64,000 bases of DNA from DATKRB01 sp963794215 (GCA_963794215.1 CAWCCQ010000005.1:1-64000); one strand, 5' to 3'; counted from the stretch's first letter, positions 37,961 to 46,168 are shown. Notes: generated from the sequence alone by a model not told the origin. Numbers and translations are program-made.

Positions 37961-39164
37961 CGACCGCTCCCAGAGGGATCGGGGGAGCCGTGCCTGACTC
38001 GGGCTCCGTCGGAGCCACGCCTGACTCGGGCTCCGTCGGAGCCACGCCTGACTCGGGCTCCGTCGGAGCCACGCCTGACTCGGGCTCCGTCGGAGCCACG
38101 CCTGACTCGGGCTCCGTCGGAGCCACGCCTGCCTCCCGGGCGATGAAGCCCTCCGGGGGGCTCGGGTCCACCGCGCCTTCCGACCCGAGCAGCAAGAAGA
38201 GGACGGCCATCCGCACCGCGACGCCATTGGTCACCTGTCGGGTCACGACCAGATTGGGCAAGTCGACCACGTCGGAACCGATCTCCACCCCGCGGACCAT
38301 CGGGCCCGGATGGGTCACGATCGCCAGTTCGGACAAGTGCCGAGCGCGCTGAGCCGTGAGGCCCCAGTGCGCCGTGTACTCGCGCAACGACGGGACGAAG
38401 GCTCCGCTTCCGCGCTCTGCCTGCAACCGGAGCAACGAGACGACGTCGGCATCACCCAGCGCCCTATCAAGGTCGTGGGCGACGCTGACCGGCCAACCCT
38501 CCAGGGACGGGGGCAGCAGGCTGCCGGGCCCGGCCAACGTGACGCGTGCCCCGAGCGCGCTGTACGCCAGCACCTGGGATCGGGCCACCCGACTGTGGCG
38601 TACGTCGCCGACGATGAGCACCCGCAGACCGTCGAAGCAGCGGACCCCGAAGTCAGCCGGATCAGCCCCGGCTCGCTCGGCCAGGACCTGACGGACCGTG
38701 AAGCAGTCCAACAGGGCCTGGGTCGGGTGCTCGTGCCACCCGTCACCGGCGTTGATGACACGGGCACGCCGGGCCCAACGCGCCACCTGGTGGGTGGCAC
38801 CTGACGACGGATGGCGGACCACGAGTGCGTCGATTCCCATGGCCTCCACCGTCTCGACGGTGTCGCGCAACGACTCACCCTTCTTGAGCGACGACGACGC
38901 CGCGGAGAAGGAAAGCACGTCTGCCGAGAGGCGTTTCGCTGCGGTCTCGAACGACAGGCGTGTCCGGGTCGACTCTTCGAAGAACAGCGTGGCGACCACC
39001 CTGCCCCGCAGCGTCGGCACCTTGGGCATCGGCCGGCGCTCGACCTCGGCGAACGCCTCGGAGACCCGCAACAGCTCAGCGATCCCGTCGCGCCCCAGAT
39101 CATCGATCGAGAGCAGGTGTCGGGGCATCCGGGCCGTTCCCGATGCTGCTCGTGCCGCCGTCAC
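37953..39164 (-). CDS. pyrB: Aspartate carbamoyltransferase with a C-terminal nonapeptide-repeat tail
   Basis: First committed pyrimidine step. Carbamoyl-phosphate loop FFEESTRTRLSFETAAKR, SSLKKGESLRDT, NAGDGWHEHPTQALLD and HPGPMVRGVEI are conserved. The catalytic fold ends at VAVRMAVLFLLLG. Beyond it is an extra tail of about 65 residues, including five copies of GVAPTEPES (about residues 346-391), absent from typical enzymes of about 310 residues. The tail is Pro/Glu-rich, acidic and probably disordered. GTG 39164 shares GTGA with pyrR. ATG at MPRHLLSIDDL is the alternative start. Confidence 0.94.
   Translation of the reverse strand: MTAARAASGTARMPRHLLSIDDLGRDGIAELLRVSEAFAEVERRPMPKVPTLRGRVVATLFFEESTRTRLSFETAAKRLSADVLSFSAASSSLKKGESLRDTVETVEAMGIDALVVRHPSSGATHQVARWARRARVINAGDGWHEHPTQALLDCFTVRQVLAERAGADPADFGVRCFDGLRVLIVGDVRHSRVARSQVLAYSALGARVTLAGPGSLLPPSLEGWPVSVAHDLDRALGDADVVSLLRLQAERGSGAFVPSLREYTAHWGLTAQRARHLSELAIVTHPGPMVRGVEIGSDVVDLPNLVVTRQVTNGVAVRMAVLFLLLGSEGAVDPSPPEGFIAREAGVAPTEPESGVAPTEPESGVAPTEPESGVAPTEPESGVAPTEPESGTAPPIPLGAVGG
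37993..38127. repeat. 27-bp minisatellite in the pyrB 3' end, 5 copies
   Basis: Units begin at 37993, 38020, 38047, 38074 and 38101 and appear identical. A fragment follows from 38128. Each encodes nine residues of PyrB (GVAPTEPES) on the minus strand. Unlike the argB array in sequence and period, but the same kind of exact, frame-preserving expansion. Confidence 0.97.
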
Positions 39165-39730
39165 TTGTCCTCGAGCGTCCCGATACTGACGCCGTCCTCG
39201 GTGACGTCCACCATCTCCTCCCGTCGCGTTGGGAGGTTCTTGCCCACGAAATCGGGGCGGATTGGCAGCTCGCGATGCCCCCGATCCACCATCACGGCCA
39301 GCTGCACCGCACGGGCCCTGCCGTAGTCGCCCAAGGCGTTCAGCGCGGCGCGAACCGTCCGACCAGTGAACAAGACGTCGTCGACCAGCACGACGATCTT
39401 GCCCGTCAAGTCGATCGGGATGTCGGTGGCCGCTTCGGGCAGCACCGGCCGGAGCCCGATGTCGTCGCGATAGAAGGCCACGTCAAGCGTCCCGGTGGGC
39501 ACGGTCGAACCATCCAGATCGCTCAGCACTGAGGCGAGCCTGCGGGCCAAAGGGACACCGCCGGTCTGCAGCCCGACCAGCACGACCTCGTCGAGGCCGC
39601 CGTTGCGCTCGACGACTTCATGTGCCATACGCGTCAGGGCTCGTCGAACGTCGGATGCAGAAAGGACCTGAGAATGTGGGACGAACACGCCACCCAGCGG
39701 CCTGGTATGGCTGCGCTCGCGTTCGGCCAC
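39161..39730 (-). CDS. pyrR: Pyrimidine operon regulator / uracil phosphoribosyltransferase
   Basis: RNA-binding regulator that senses UMP and binds pyr mRNA leaders. It has the phosphoribosyltransferase fold with PRPP loop VVLVDDVLFTGRTVRAAL and VLVGLQTGGVPLARRL. GTG 39730 (VAERERSHTRPLG) is chosen for the AGGAGG 4-5 nt before it, giving 189 residues. First gene of the pyr operon, overlapping pyrB by 4 nt. A PyrR-binding hairpin lies just upstream of its own RBS, indicating autoregulation. Confidence 0.95.
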   Translation of the reverse strand: MAERERSHTRPLGGVFVPHSQVLSASDVRRALTRMAHEVVERNGGLDEVVLVGLQTGGVPLARRLASVLSDLDGSTVPTGTLDVAFYRDDIGLRPVLPEAATDIPIDLTGKIVVLVDDVLFTGRTVRAALNALGDYGRARAVQLAVMVDRGHRELPIRPDFVGKNLPTRREEMVDVTEDGVSIGTLEDK

Positions 39731-39747
39731 CGATCCTCCTGTCCGTA

Positions 39748-39765
39748 CGAGCCTCACAGGACTCG
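39748..39765 (-). promoter_or_regulatory. PyrR-binding loop in the pyrR leader
   Basis: On the minus strand 39763-39750 reads AGTCCTGTGAGGCT, a full match to the PyrR anti-antiterminator consensus ARUCCNGNGAGGYU. CGAG/CTCG (39765-39762 with 39751-39748) closes the stem. The loop bases TCCTGT (39761-39756) can instead pair with ACAGGA (39742-39737), which overlaps the AGGAGG RBS. The hairpin therefore probably controls ribosome access, as in mycobacterial pyrR, rather than a terminator. Confidence 0.8.
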
Positions 39766-39783
39766 CTTCACGGTCGGGACCAA

Positions 39784-39789
39784 ACGTTA
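39784..39789 (-). promoter_or_regulatory. Candidate -10 box of the pyr operon
   Basis: TAACGT on the minus strand. Initiation about 7 nt downstream gives a leader of about 47 nt, just long enough for the PyrR hairpin and the RBS. No good -35 was found. Confidence 0.45.
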
Positions 39790-39860
39790 CCACCGTCGCC
39801 CTCGATCATGACCGCCCGTCGCGGGGCCCACCTCGTTCACCGACGTTGGGCGCCGGAACT

Positions 39861-40436
39861 TCAGACTTGCCCGTCCACTCCACGACCTACCCCGGCGTCG
39901 CCGGCAGCCGGCTCGCCGTCCGAAGGCACACCATCGCTGCTCTGGACCTCGCTCGCGCGAGCGCCTCGTATGTCCAAGAGCTCACCGCTCACCGCCGAAA
40001 GGATGCCGTTCACGAAGGCACCCGAGTCATCGGTCGAATAGGTCTTCGCAAGCTCGACCGCCTCGTCGATCACGACCGCCGTCGGAGGCCCGTCCGGCTC
40101 GAGCAGCTCGGCCACGGCCAAACGGAGCACCAGTCGATCCACCACGGCCATGCGATCGAGCGGCCAGCTCGTCGACGCCCGGGCGATCCGCTCATCGGCC
40201 TCGGGCTGATGGCGCTCAGAGGAGCCGACCAATTCAGTGGTGAAGTCGTCGGGCGCCACCGGAAGCTCGGCAACCACCTCGGTCGGGCGAATCCCCTTCA
40301 TCTCGGCTTCATAGAGCAACGAGAGTGCACGCTCGCGGGCGCGATGCCGGGTGGCCCCGTCTACCTGGTCCGGCCCGTCATCGCGCGAAGTTCGGCGGCC
40401 CGGCGCGGCCGAGGGCCTCTTGGGCGACGGCGCCAC
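39861..40436 (-). CDS. nusB: Transcription antitermination factor NusB
   Basis: Binds boxA RNA with S10 during rRNA antitermination. The helical NusB core spans about residues 29-160: RHRARERALSLLYEAEMKG, WPLDRMAVVDRLVLRLAVAELL, AVVIDEAVELAKTYSTDDSG and FVNGILSAV. Both ends carry non-conserved charged extensions (total 191 residues). GTG 40436 directly abuts the efp stop with no gap. Last gene of the aro-efp-nusB operon, 130 nt before pyrR. Confidence 0.93.
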   Translation of the reverse strand: MAPSPKRPSAAPGRRTSRDDGPDQVDGATRHRARERALSLLYEAEMKGIRPTEVVAELPVAPDDFTTELVGSSERHQPEADERIARASTSWPLDRMAVVDRLVLRLAVAELLEPDGPPTAVVIDEAVELAKTYSTDDSGAFVNGILSAVSGELLDIRGARASEVQSSDGVPSDGEPAAGDAGVGRGVDGQV

Positions 40437-40997
40437 TCAGGCCCGGGTCAAGTACTCGCCCGAGCGGGTGTCCACTTTGATCGCGTCGCCGGGGTTGACG
40501 AAGAGGGGCACCTGAACCACCAGCCCGGTCTGGAGCGTGGCGGGCTTGCGGGCTCCCGACACCCGGTCACCTTGGAACCCGGGCTCGGTCTCCGTGACGG
40601 TGAGCTCGACTGCGGCGGGAAGGTCCACGCCGACGATCTCGTCGGCGTAGAGCTCGAGCACGACGGCGTCGGTCTCCTTCAGGTACGAGGCTGCGGACCC
40701 GAGTGCCGATGGCTCGACGGATAGTTGCTCATAGGTGGAGGTGTCCATGAACACGTACTCCGAGCCGTCGCGGTAGAGGAACTGCATGTCCCGCTTGTCG
40801 ATGATCGCCTGCTCGAGCTTCTCGTCCGCACGGTACGTGCGCTCGACCACCGCGCCGCTGCGAACGTTCTTCAGCTTGGTCCGCACGAACGCCCCGCCTT
40901 TGCCCGGCTTCACGTGCTGGAACTCGACGACACTGAACAGGCCCTCGGGAAGGCTGAGGGTCATGCCGTTCTTGAGGTCGTTGGTGGAGACGGCCAT
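40437..40997 (-). CDS. efp: Elongation factor P
   Basis: Rescues ribosomes stalled at polyproline. The 186 residues form three OB-like domains. The N-terminal tip loop is KPGKGGAFVRTKLKN, with Lys at the usual modification site. YRADEKLEQAIIDKRDMQFLY and TETEPGFQGDRVSG follow, then the C-terminal VNPGDAIKVDTRSGEYLTRA. ATG 40997 overlaps the upstream peptidase remnant as TGATG. The many Pro-rich tails encoded nearby would make EF-P relevant (inference). Confidence 0.97.
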   Translation of the reverse strand: MAVSTNDLKNGMTLSLPEGLFSVVEFQHVKPGKGGAFVRTKLKNVRSGAVVERTYRADEKLEQAIIDKRDMQFLYRDGSEYVFMDTSTYEQLSVEPSALGSAASYLKETDAVVLELYADEIVGVDLPAAVELTVTETEPGFQGDRVSGARKPATLQTGLVVQVPLFVNPGDAIKVDTRSGEYLTRA

Positions 40998-41200
40998 CAG
41001 GCGATGACATCCTTCGTGAGACTGGTCGGCGGGCGGTTGCCCTGCTCGGTCACTACCAGCGTGGCTTCGATCCCTACTCCGTCCATGCCCCGGCGGCAGA
41101 CCCCGGGCTCGACGGTGACCAGCACGCCGGGCGCCAAGATAGCAGCGCCCGGCGCGATCCCCGTCGGTGCGTGTCGGGTCATCATCGTGAGATCGGTCAT
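40997..41200 (-). pseudogene. Remnant of an M24 (PepQ-like) Xaa-Pro peptidase, 67 aa
   Basis: A 67-residue frame between aroQ and efp, exactly where aro-pepQ-efp operons carry a roughly 350-residue proline dipeptidase. Residues 27-67 (LAPGVLVTVEPGVCRRGMDG, then VGIEATLVVTEQGNRPPTSL) match the C-terminal end of M24 enzymes, where LxPGMVxTVEPGVY and GGVRIEDTVLVTEDG are conserved. The metal-ligand Glu of IED is followed by Ala here, and all N-terminal metal ligands are gone, so it cannot be an active peptidase. It keeps ATGA coupling with aroQ and TGATG with efp. An internal deletion of pepQ that left the frame and coupling is the simplest reading. A retained short protein is possible. Confidence 0.7.
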
Positions 41201-41676
41201 CGCAACACGCTCGCAGCGGGATTCCCGGTCGCTCTCGACGCCAGCAGGAGGCTCACGGCGTCGATCGCCAGCTGGTAGCCCATCCTGCCGAAGCCGGCGA
41301 TCGAGCCGTCGGCGACCGACGCGATCACCGACACATGCCGAAAGGGTTCGCGGGCCGCCGGATTGGACAGATGGAGCTCGACGACCACGCCGTCGAAGGC
41401 CGAGAGTGCATCGTGCAGCGACCACGAATTGTGGGTCAGCGCCCCTGCGTTCATCACGATGGCCACCGCCCGACCACGGGCGCCATGTACGGCCTCGACC
41501 AGCTCACCCTCGTGCTGGGACTGCAGATGCTCGAGGACCAGTCCGTGGCGGTGCGCGGCCGTGGCGGCCGTGGCGACGTGGTCTGCCAAGGTGTCGGTCC
41601 CGTAGACCGAGGGTTCACGCTCACCCAGAAGATTGAGGTTGGGTCCCGACAGGAGGAGCACGATCCCACCACTCAT
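41197..41676 (-). CDS. aroQ: 3-dehydroquinate dehydratase, type II
   Basis: Third shikimate step. The 159-residue dodecameric type: LSGPNLNLLGEREPSVYG (Tyr and flexible loop Arg region), QSQHEGELVEAVHGA, MNAGALTHNSWSLHDAL, VELHLSNPAAREPFRHVS and AGFGRMGYQLAIDAV. Complete. ATG 41676 overlaps the aroB stop (ATGA) and its stop overlaps the M24 remnant (ATGA). Confidence 0.96.
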   Translation of the reverse strand: MSGGIVLLLSGPNLNLLGEREPSVYGTDTLADHVATAATAAHRHGLVLEHLQSQHEGELVEAVHGARGRAVAIVMNAGALTHNSWSLHDALSAFDGVVVELHLSNPAAREPFRHVSVIASVADGSIAGFGRMGYQLAIDAVSLLLASRATGNPAASVLR

Positions 41677-42731
41677 CGAGCCGCTCCCATCTCTGCCAGG
41701 GTAGCGAGGACCGCCTCAGGATCGACCCCGCGCACCCGCTCCACGCCCCGGGGGCCGTCCAGCACGAAGGTGAGATCGTTGCGGGCCTTCTTGTCCCGTG
41801 CCATCGACGCCAACAGCTCGGACGCCCGCAGGCCCCGGGGCAGATCGGCCCGGAGATCGAACCCCGACACGACGGCACGATGCACGGCCACCCGCTCGTC
41901 GTCGACGCGACCCAGTCGGCGCGCCAGCAGCGCCGCGAAGACCAGGCCGACGGCGACGGCCTCGCCATGACGGATGTCGGCCCCGTCACCGGAGCCGAAC
42001 GCGGCCGCCTCCAGCGCGTGGGCGAGCGTGTGGCCGTAGTTGAGGACCATCCTGAGGCCGTCTTCTCGCTCGTCGGCGGCCACCACGGCCGCCTTCATGG
42101 CGACACACCGTGCCACCTGCTCGTCGAGGTCAAGCGCCAGCAGCGACGTGTCAGGTACGTCCCCACAGATGAACGCGTACTTGGCCATCTCGCCGCGGCC
42201 GCAAGCCCACTCGCGCGGCGGAAGAGTCGAGAGCGTCTCGGTATCACAAAGGACGGCCGAGGGCTGCCAGAAGGCGCCCACCAGATTCTTGCCCTCCGCC
42301 ACGTTGACGCCGGTCTTGCCGCCAACAGCGGCGTCGACCTGGGCCAACAACGTCGTGGCCAGGCTGACGTACCGAGTCCCGCGGTGATAACAGGCGGCGG
42401 CAAAGCCGGCGACGTCGCTCACCACTCCACCGCCCACGGCGATCACCACATCGCTACGAGCGAGCCCTGCCCGGGCGAAGCGACGGCACAGCAACTCGAT
42501 GGTGGCCAGCGATTTCGCCGACTCGCCGTCGGGCACCTCGAGCACCTCGTAGGGCACGCCGGGGTCCACAGCGGCAAACCATGGCCTCTGGCGCACCCCG
42601 GCTTGGGTGACCACGGCGGCGCGCTCCACCCCGCCGAGATCGGCCACGGCGCGGGCCAGCTCGTGCCGTGCGCCCTCACCGATCACGACGTCATAGCGCC
42701 GATCGCCGAGCTCGACTGGCACGGTGATCAC
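41673..42731 (-). CDS. aroB: 3-dehydroquinate synthase
   Basis: NAD- and metal-dependent cyclisation of DAHP, the second shikimate step. Motifs: VPDGESAKSLATIELLCRRF, VIAVGGGVVSDVAGFAAACY, TTLLAQVDAAVGGKTGVN, KNLVGAFWQPSAVLCD and LNYGHTLAHALEAA (metal His). It is 352 residues. GTG 42731 shares GTGA with aroK. Confidence 0.96.
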   Translation of the reverse strand: MITVPVELGDRRYDVVIGEGARHELARAVADLGGVERAAVVTQAGVRQRPWFAAVDPGVPYEVLEVPDGESAKSLATIELLCRRFARAGLARSDVVIAVGGGVVSDVAGFAAACYHRGTRYVSLATTLLAQVDAAVGGKTGVNVAEGKNLVGAFWQPSAVLCDTETLSTLPPREWACGRGEMAKYAFICGDVPDTSLLALDLDEQVARCVAMKAAVVAADEREDGLRMVLNYGHTLAHALEAAAFGSGDGADIRHGEAVAVGLVFAALLARRLGRVDDERVAVHRAVVSGFDLRADLPRGLRASELLASMARDKKARNDLTFVLDGPRGVERVRGVDPEAVLATLAEMGAAR

Positions 42732-43312
42732 GAGCGGCCTCCGCCCTCGTCGGGCGGGGCCGACGAGGGCTGCGACGAACCCCGAATCCGCCGGACGGTC
42801 TCGTCGGCGACGTCGAGCGGATTACGCCCGTCCACGTCGACGACCACATCGGCCAGCTGCGAGTACAGCGGCCGTCGGACCTCGTCGAGACGCTCGACCG
42901 CGGCCGACGGGTCGTCCCCCAACAGGGGCCGTCCCCGGCCGTCACCCAGCCGCCCGGCGAGCGTCTGGGGGCGGGCGCGCAACCAGACGATCGTGCCAGA
43001 GCCAACCATCAGTTTCCGCGAGTCGGCATCGAGGACCGCTCCCCCGGCGACGGCCACGACCACCGGGGCGTCTCCTCCGAGGGCTCGACCGAGCGCAGCC
43101 GCTTCGGCCGCGCGGAACGCCGCCTCGCCCCGGGCCTCGAACAGTTGGGGGACCGTCATGCCGGCGGCCGCCTCCACCTGGGCGTCCGAGTCGAGGTAGG
43201 CCCAGCCCAGTCGCTCAGAGAGGATCCGCCCGATCGTCGTCTTGCCCACGCCCATCATGCCGATCAACAGGATCCGTTCGGGCGAGCCCCTACCAGCGCC
43301 CGGCGCGTTCAC
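42728..43312 (-). CDS. aroK: Shikimate kinase
   Basis: Phosphorylates shikimate with ATP. P-loop ILLIGMMGVGKTTIGRILSE, shikimate-binding DSDAQVEAAAGMTVPQLFE and ARGEAAFRAAEAAAL, the GGG-type loop as VAVAGGAVLDADSR, and the lid RGRPLLG. It is 194 residues with a Ser/Pro/Gly-rich tail. GTG 43312 shares GTGA with aroC and the stop shares GTGA with aroB. Confidence 0.95.
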   Translation of the reverse strand: MNAPGAGRGSPERILLIGMMGVGKTTIGRILSERLGWAYLDSDAQVEAAAGMTVPQLFEARGEAAFRAAEAAALGRALGGDAPVVVAVAGGAVLDADSRKLMVGSGTIVWLRARPQTLAGRLGDGRGRPLLGDDPSAAVERLDEVRRPLYSQLADVVVDVDGRNPLDVADETVRRIRGSSQPSSAPPDEGGGRS

Positions 43313-44532
43313 GGTTCGGCGTCTCGTGATCCGGGTGCACCGCTGGGCTCGGGTGCCGCCGACGGCGTCTCACCCAATGACGAGACGAAGCCGTCCCGGT
43401 TGCGCCGAACCTCGGCAAGCGAGTCGCCACCAAATTTCCGTAGCGCTTCAGACGCGAGAACGATCGCGGTCATCGTCTCGGCGACCACGCCCATGGCGGG
43501 CACGGCGGTGACGTCGGTGCGCTCGCGAAAGCTGAGCGTGGTCTCCTTGGTGACGACATCGACCGTCTCGAGCACCGGACGGTTCAGCGTGGCGAGGGGC
43601 TTCATGGCCACCCGCGCCACGATGAGCCCCCCGATGGACATCCCACCCTCGATCCCTCCCGCCCTGGTCGTTTCCCGACGGAACCCCCCCGTCTCGGTAG
43701 CGGTGTCGTCAAAACGAATGGCGTCGTGCGCGACCGACCCCCGACGGCTCGACACGTCCCAGCCCTCGCCCATCTCCACCGCTTTCACCGCCTGGATGCT
43801 CATGAGGGCCTGGGCGAGGAGCCCGTCCAACCGGCGGTCCCAGTGCACGTGGCTCCCGAGGCCGACCGGCACGCCGTAGGCGAGCACCTCGACGACCCCG
43901 CCCAAGGAGTCCCCCTCCTTGGCCGCGGCCTTCACGGCGGCGACCATCCGCTCGGCGGTCGACTCGTCGAAGCATCGCACCGACGACTCGTCGATGACCC
44001 CGAGGTCGGAGGGAAGCGGGCGGACTGTGCCCGGGGCCCGAACATCTCCGAGCTGGACCACGTGGCTGAGGATGCTCACCCCGAGCTGGGAGAGCAGCGC
44101 CTTGGCCAGAGCGCCCACGGCGACCCGGGCCGCCGTCTCGCGCGCCGAGGCACGCTCGAGCACGTCCCGGGCATCTGCGAAGCCGTACTTCTGCATCCCT
44201 GCGAGGTCGGCGTGGCCCGGACGCGGTTGGGTCAGCACGCGTGACGGGGCACCCGGAGCTGGGGACATCTCCTCGGTCCACTTGGGCCATTCAGTGTTGG
44301 CGATGAGCACGGCGACCGGTGAGCCCAGGGTCCGACCATGACGCACCCCGGCCAGCAACGTGACCTCGTCCCGCTCGAAGCGCATGCGAGGGCCACGGCC
44401 GAAGCCGAGTCGTCGCCGGGCGAGCTCGTCGGCGATGTCCTCCACCGTGATGGCCAACCCAGCGGGCAGGCCCTCGACGGTGGCGACCAGCCCCTGACCG
44501 TGCGACTCGCCTGCCGTCAGATACTGCAGCAT
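43309..44532 (-). CDS. aroC: Chorismate synthase
   Basis: Final shikimate step, needing reduced FMN. The three signatures are present: GESHGQGLVATVEGLPAG, a long central block with HADLAGMQKYGFADARDVLE and ASARETAARVAVGALAK, and the C-terminal TVSFRER-like segment (TLSFRERTDVTAVPAMGVVA). It is 407 residues. ATG 44532 lies 6 nt after a TAGGTT box, so the aroCKBQ-efp-nusB operon probably starts as leaderless mRNA. Confidence 0.96.
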   Translation of the reverse strand: MLQYLTAGESHGQGLVATVEGLPAGLAITVEDIADELARRRLGFGRGPRMRFERDEVTLLAGVRHGRTLGSPVAVLIANTEWPKWTEEMSPAPGAPSRVLTQPRPGHADLAGMQKYGFADARDVLERASARETAARVAVGALAKALLSQLGVSILSHVVQLGDVRAPGTVRPLPSDLGVIDESSVRCFDESTAERMVAAVKAAAKEGDSLGGVVEVLAYGVPVGLGSHVHWDRRLDGLLAQALMSIQAVKAVEMGEGWDVSSRRGSVAHDAIRFDDTATETGGFRRETTRAGGIEGGMSIGGLIVARVAMKPLATLNRPVLETVDVVTKETTLSFRERTDVTAVPAMGVVAETMTAIVLASEALRKFGGDSLAEVRRNRDGFVSSLGETPSAAPEPSGAPGSRDAEP

Positions 44533-44538
44533 CCCATC

Positions 44539-44544
44539 AACCTA
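44539..44544 (-). promoter_or_regulatory. Candidate -10 box of the aro operon
   Basis: TAGGTT on the minus strand, 6 nt before the aroC ATG. It matches TANNNT and the leaderless spacing seen elsewhere in the window. Confidence 0.5.
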
Positions 44545-44598
44545 CTCGGCCCCTCTGAGCTGGCACTCGGCCGAGGACTGGGCCCTGGTGGCGGTGCC

Positions 44599-45453
44599 TC
44601 AACCGTGGCCCGGGAGCCAGGCGTTCACGAGCGCGCTGCCCCACAGCACGCCGACCACCGCCCCGATGGCGAGTGCCGGCGCAAAGGGCAGCTTGGTCTT
44701 GCGTCCGGTGCCGCGCGCCGCCATGACCACGATCCCGAACAGGGCGCCAGCGAGGAAACCGACGACGAACCCCACGTAGACGTGCAGCAGTCCGAGCCAC
44801 CCGAGACCTGCGCCGATCAGCGCGGCCAGACGGACGTCCCCGAGCCCCATGCCTCGGGGGTGCACCCACCAAACGGCGAAGAACACGGCGAACGCTGCGA
44901 CACCCCCGATGGCCGCGTCGCCTAGCGCGCGCCACTCCCCCTGGGAGGCCGACGCAGCGGCCAAGGCCACCACCATCGCCGCACCGAGCGGGTAGAGCAT
45001 GGTCCGAGGCACGAGACCCACTCGCAGGTCGACCAGGGACAGCGCGACCAGGGCGGCGAAGAGCACGCAATAGGCGACCAGCTCGGGCGCCGAGCCGAAG
45101 TGCTCCGCGGCAGCGGCGAACAGCGCTGCCGTCGCCACGCTGGCAACCCCCAGCGCCGTTGGCGAGAGCGGGGCCGGTGCGAGAGCCGCCGGCGGCGTGC
45201 CGACGGCCGCCTGCCCGTCGGTCCCGACCTGCTCGGGTGCTCGCGGCGCGGGTGACGAGCCGGGCCGGGGCGCGGGTGACGAGCCAACCCGCTCTTCGAC
45301 TCTGACTACCTCGCTCGCCTCTCCGAGCGCGTCGCGCACCGGGGCGGCCGCCGGCGCCACCTTGCCGGCCATCGCTCCGAGCAGCGCCCCGATCACGAGG
45401 CCGCCCGCAGCGCAGCCGACGACAAGCGGGACGTCTACTCCGGAAGCGGTCAC
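44599..45453 (-). CDS. Prepilin peptidase (A24 family), C-terminal domain only
   Basis: Membrane aspartyl protease that cleaves type IV-like prepilin leaders. Both catalytic aspartates are visible: SLVDLRVGLVPRTML and PRGMGLGDVRLAALIGAG (the GxGD motif). About seven hydrophobic segments are present. The N-terminal methyltransferase domain with CxxC pairs of full PilD is absent. Instead, a first membrane segment is followed by a Pro/Ala/Ser-rich linker containing a duplicated GSSPAPR. It is 284 residues from GTG 45453, 4 nt after the Nfu gene. No pilin or pilus assembly gene is in the window. Confidence 0.85.
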   Translation of the reverse strand: MTASGVDVPLVVGCAAGGLVIGALLGAMAGKVAPAAAPVRDALGEASEVVRVEERVGSSPAPRPGSSPAPRAPEQVGTDGQAAVGTPPAALAPAPLSPTALGVASVATAALFAAAAEHFGSAPELVAYCVLFAALVALSLVDLRVGLVPRTMLYPLGAAMVVALAAASASQGEWRALGDAAIGGVAAFAVFFAVWWVHPRGMGLGDVRLAALIGAGLGWLGLLHVYVGFVVGFLAGALFGIVVMAARGTGRKTKLPFAPALAIGAVVGVLWGSALVNAWLPGHG

Positions 45454-45457
45454 CCGA

Positions 45458-46073
45458 TCAGAAGTACGGGTTCTCGCCGCCACCGTGGTCGGTGACGTCG
45501 ATGACCCCGGTGAGCTCGGCGATCTCGTCTCGCAGCGTCGCCTCGATGCCCTGCGTCAGGGTCATCCTGGACATCGCGCAGCCCTGGCAACCCCCAGAGA
45601 GTCGGACGTAGGCCACCCGATCGTGCTCGTCCAACCCGACGAGAATCCGCCCGACCACCGTGCCCGGCGATCGACGGGTTCACCGACGACTCCAAGACGG
45701 CGATCACCCGCTGAGCAAGCTCGCCGTCCATTCCCGTGGCAAGCACCTCGGGCGGTACGCCCGGTGCCAACTCCTCGGGCCCGGGGCGGTTCGGGTTGAC
45801 CAGGACCAGCCCCCCCTCGCTCTCTTCGGTCCATTCGAGCCGTGCTCCAGTCAATGGCCGTACGCTGCCCGCGGGAACGACCACCGCCAGCTGCTCGTCG
45901 CGGGTGACCACGTCGTCGGGTCCGGCGTGCCGCAGCGCCTTGAAGTACACGTCGTAGGCGTAGGCGGCGCCCTCAACCCCGCTGACCTCGAGCCACAGCG
46001 CGAGCGTCGGATCCCGCTCGGCGGCCAGCGCGCCTTGCACGACCTCTTTGGCCTCGGGAGTAATGGTCACCAT
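45458..46073 (-). CDS. NfuA-like Fe-S scaffold/carrier, frameshifted in this sequence
   Basis: Delivers Fe-S clusters to target proteins. Residues 1-95 form an A-type (HesB-like) domain without the cluster cysteines (VTITPEAKEVVQGALAAERD, AVVVPAGSVRPLTGARLEW), as in NfuA. The C-terminal NifU domain carries the CxxC in LSGGCQGCAMSRMTLTQGIE and ends HGGGENPYF. The two parts are in different frames, and one extra base near 45653 (coding strand GGTCGGGCGG) joins AGHGG to GRILVGLDE. ATG 46073 is supported by TAGGAT 7 nt upstream. It precedes the prepilin peptidase gene. Confidence 0.85.
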
Positions 46074-46080
46074 CGGACAC

Positions 46081-46086
46081 ATCCTA
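46081..46086 (-). promoter_or_regulatory. Candidate -10 box of the nfu gene
   Basis: TAGGAT on the minus strand, 7 nt before ATG 46073. It favours that start over a GTG at 46082. Confidence 0.5.
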
Positions 46087-46168
46087 CGAGAGCCGAGCCG
46101 ATAAGCCGTGCTTCTTGCGAGTCCTGCGTCGTCGAGTTAGGCACGGGTTCGGGGTCGCCACGAGGCGG

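Noticed and set aside
41201..41425. Extension of the 67-aa remnant frame upstream into aroQ
   Set aside because: That stretch is an Arg-rich shadow of aroQ. The ATGA overlap marks the plausible start at 41200.
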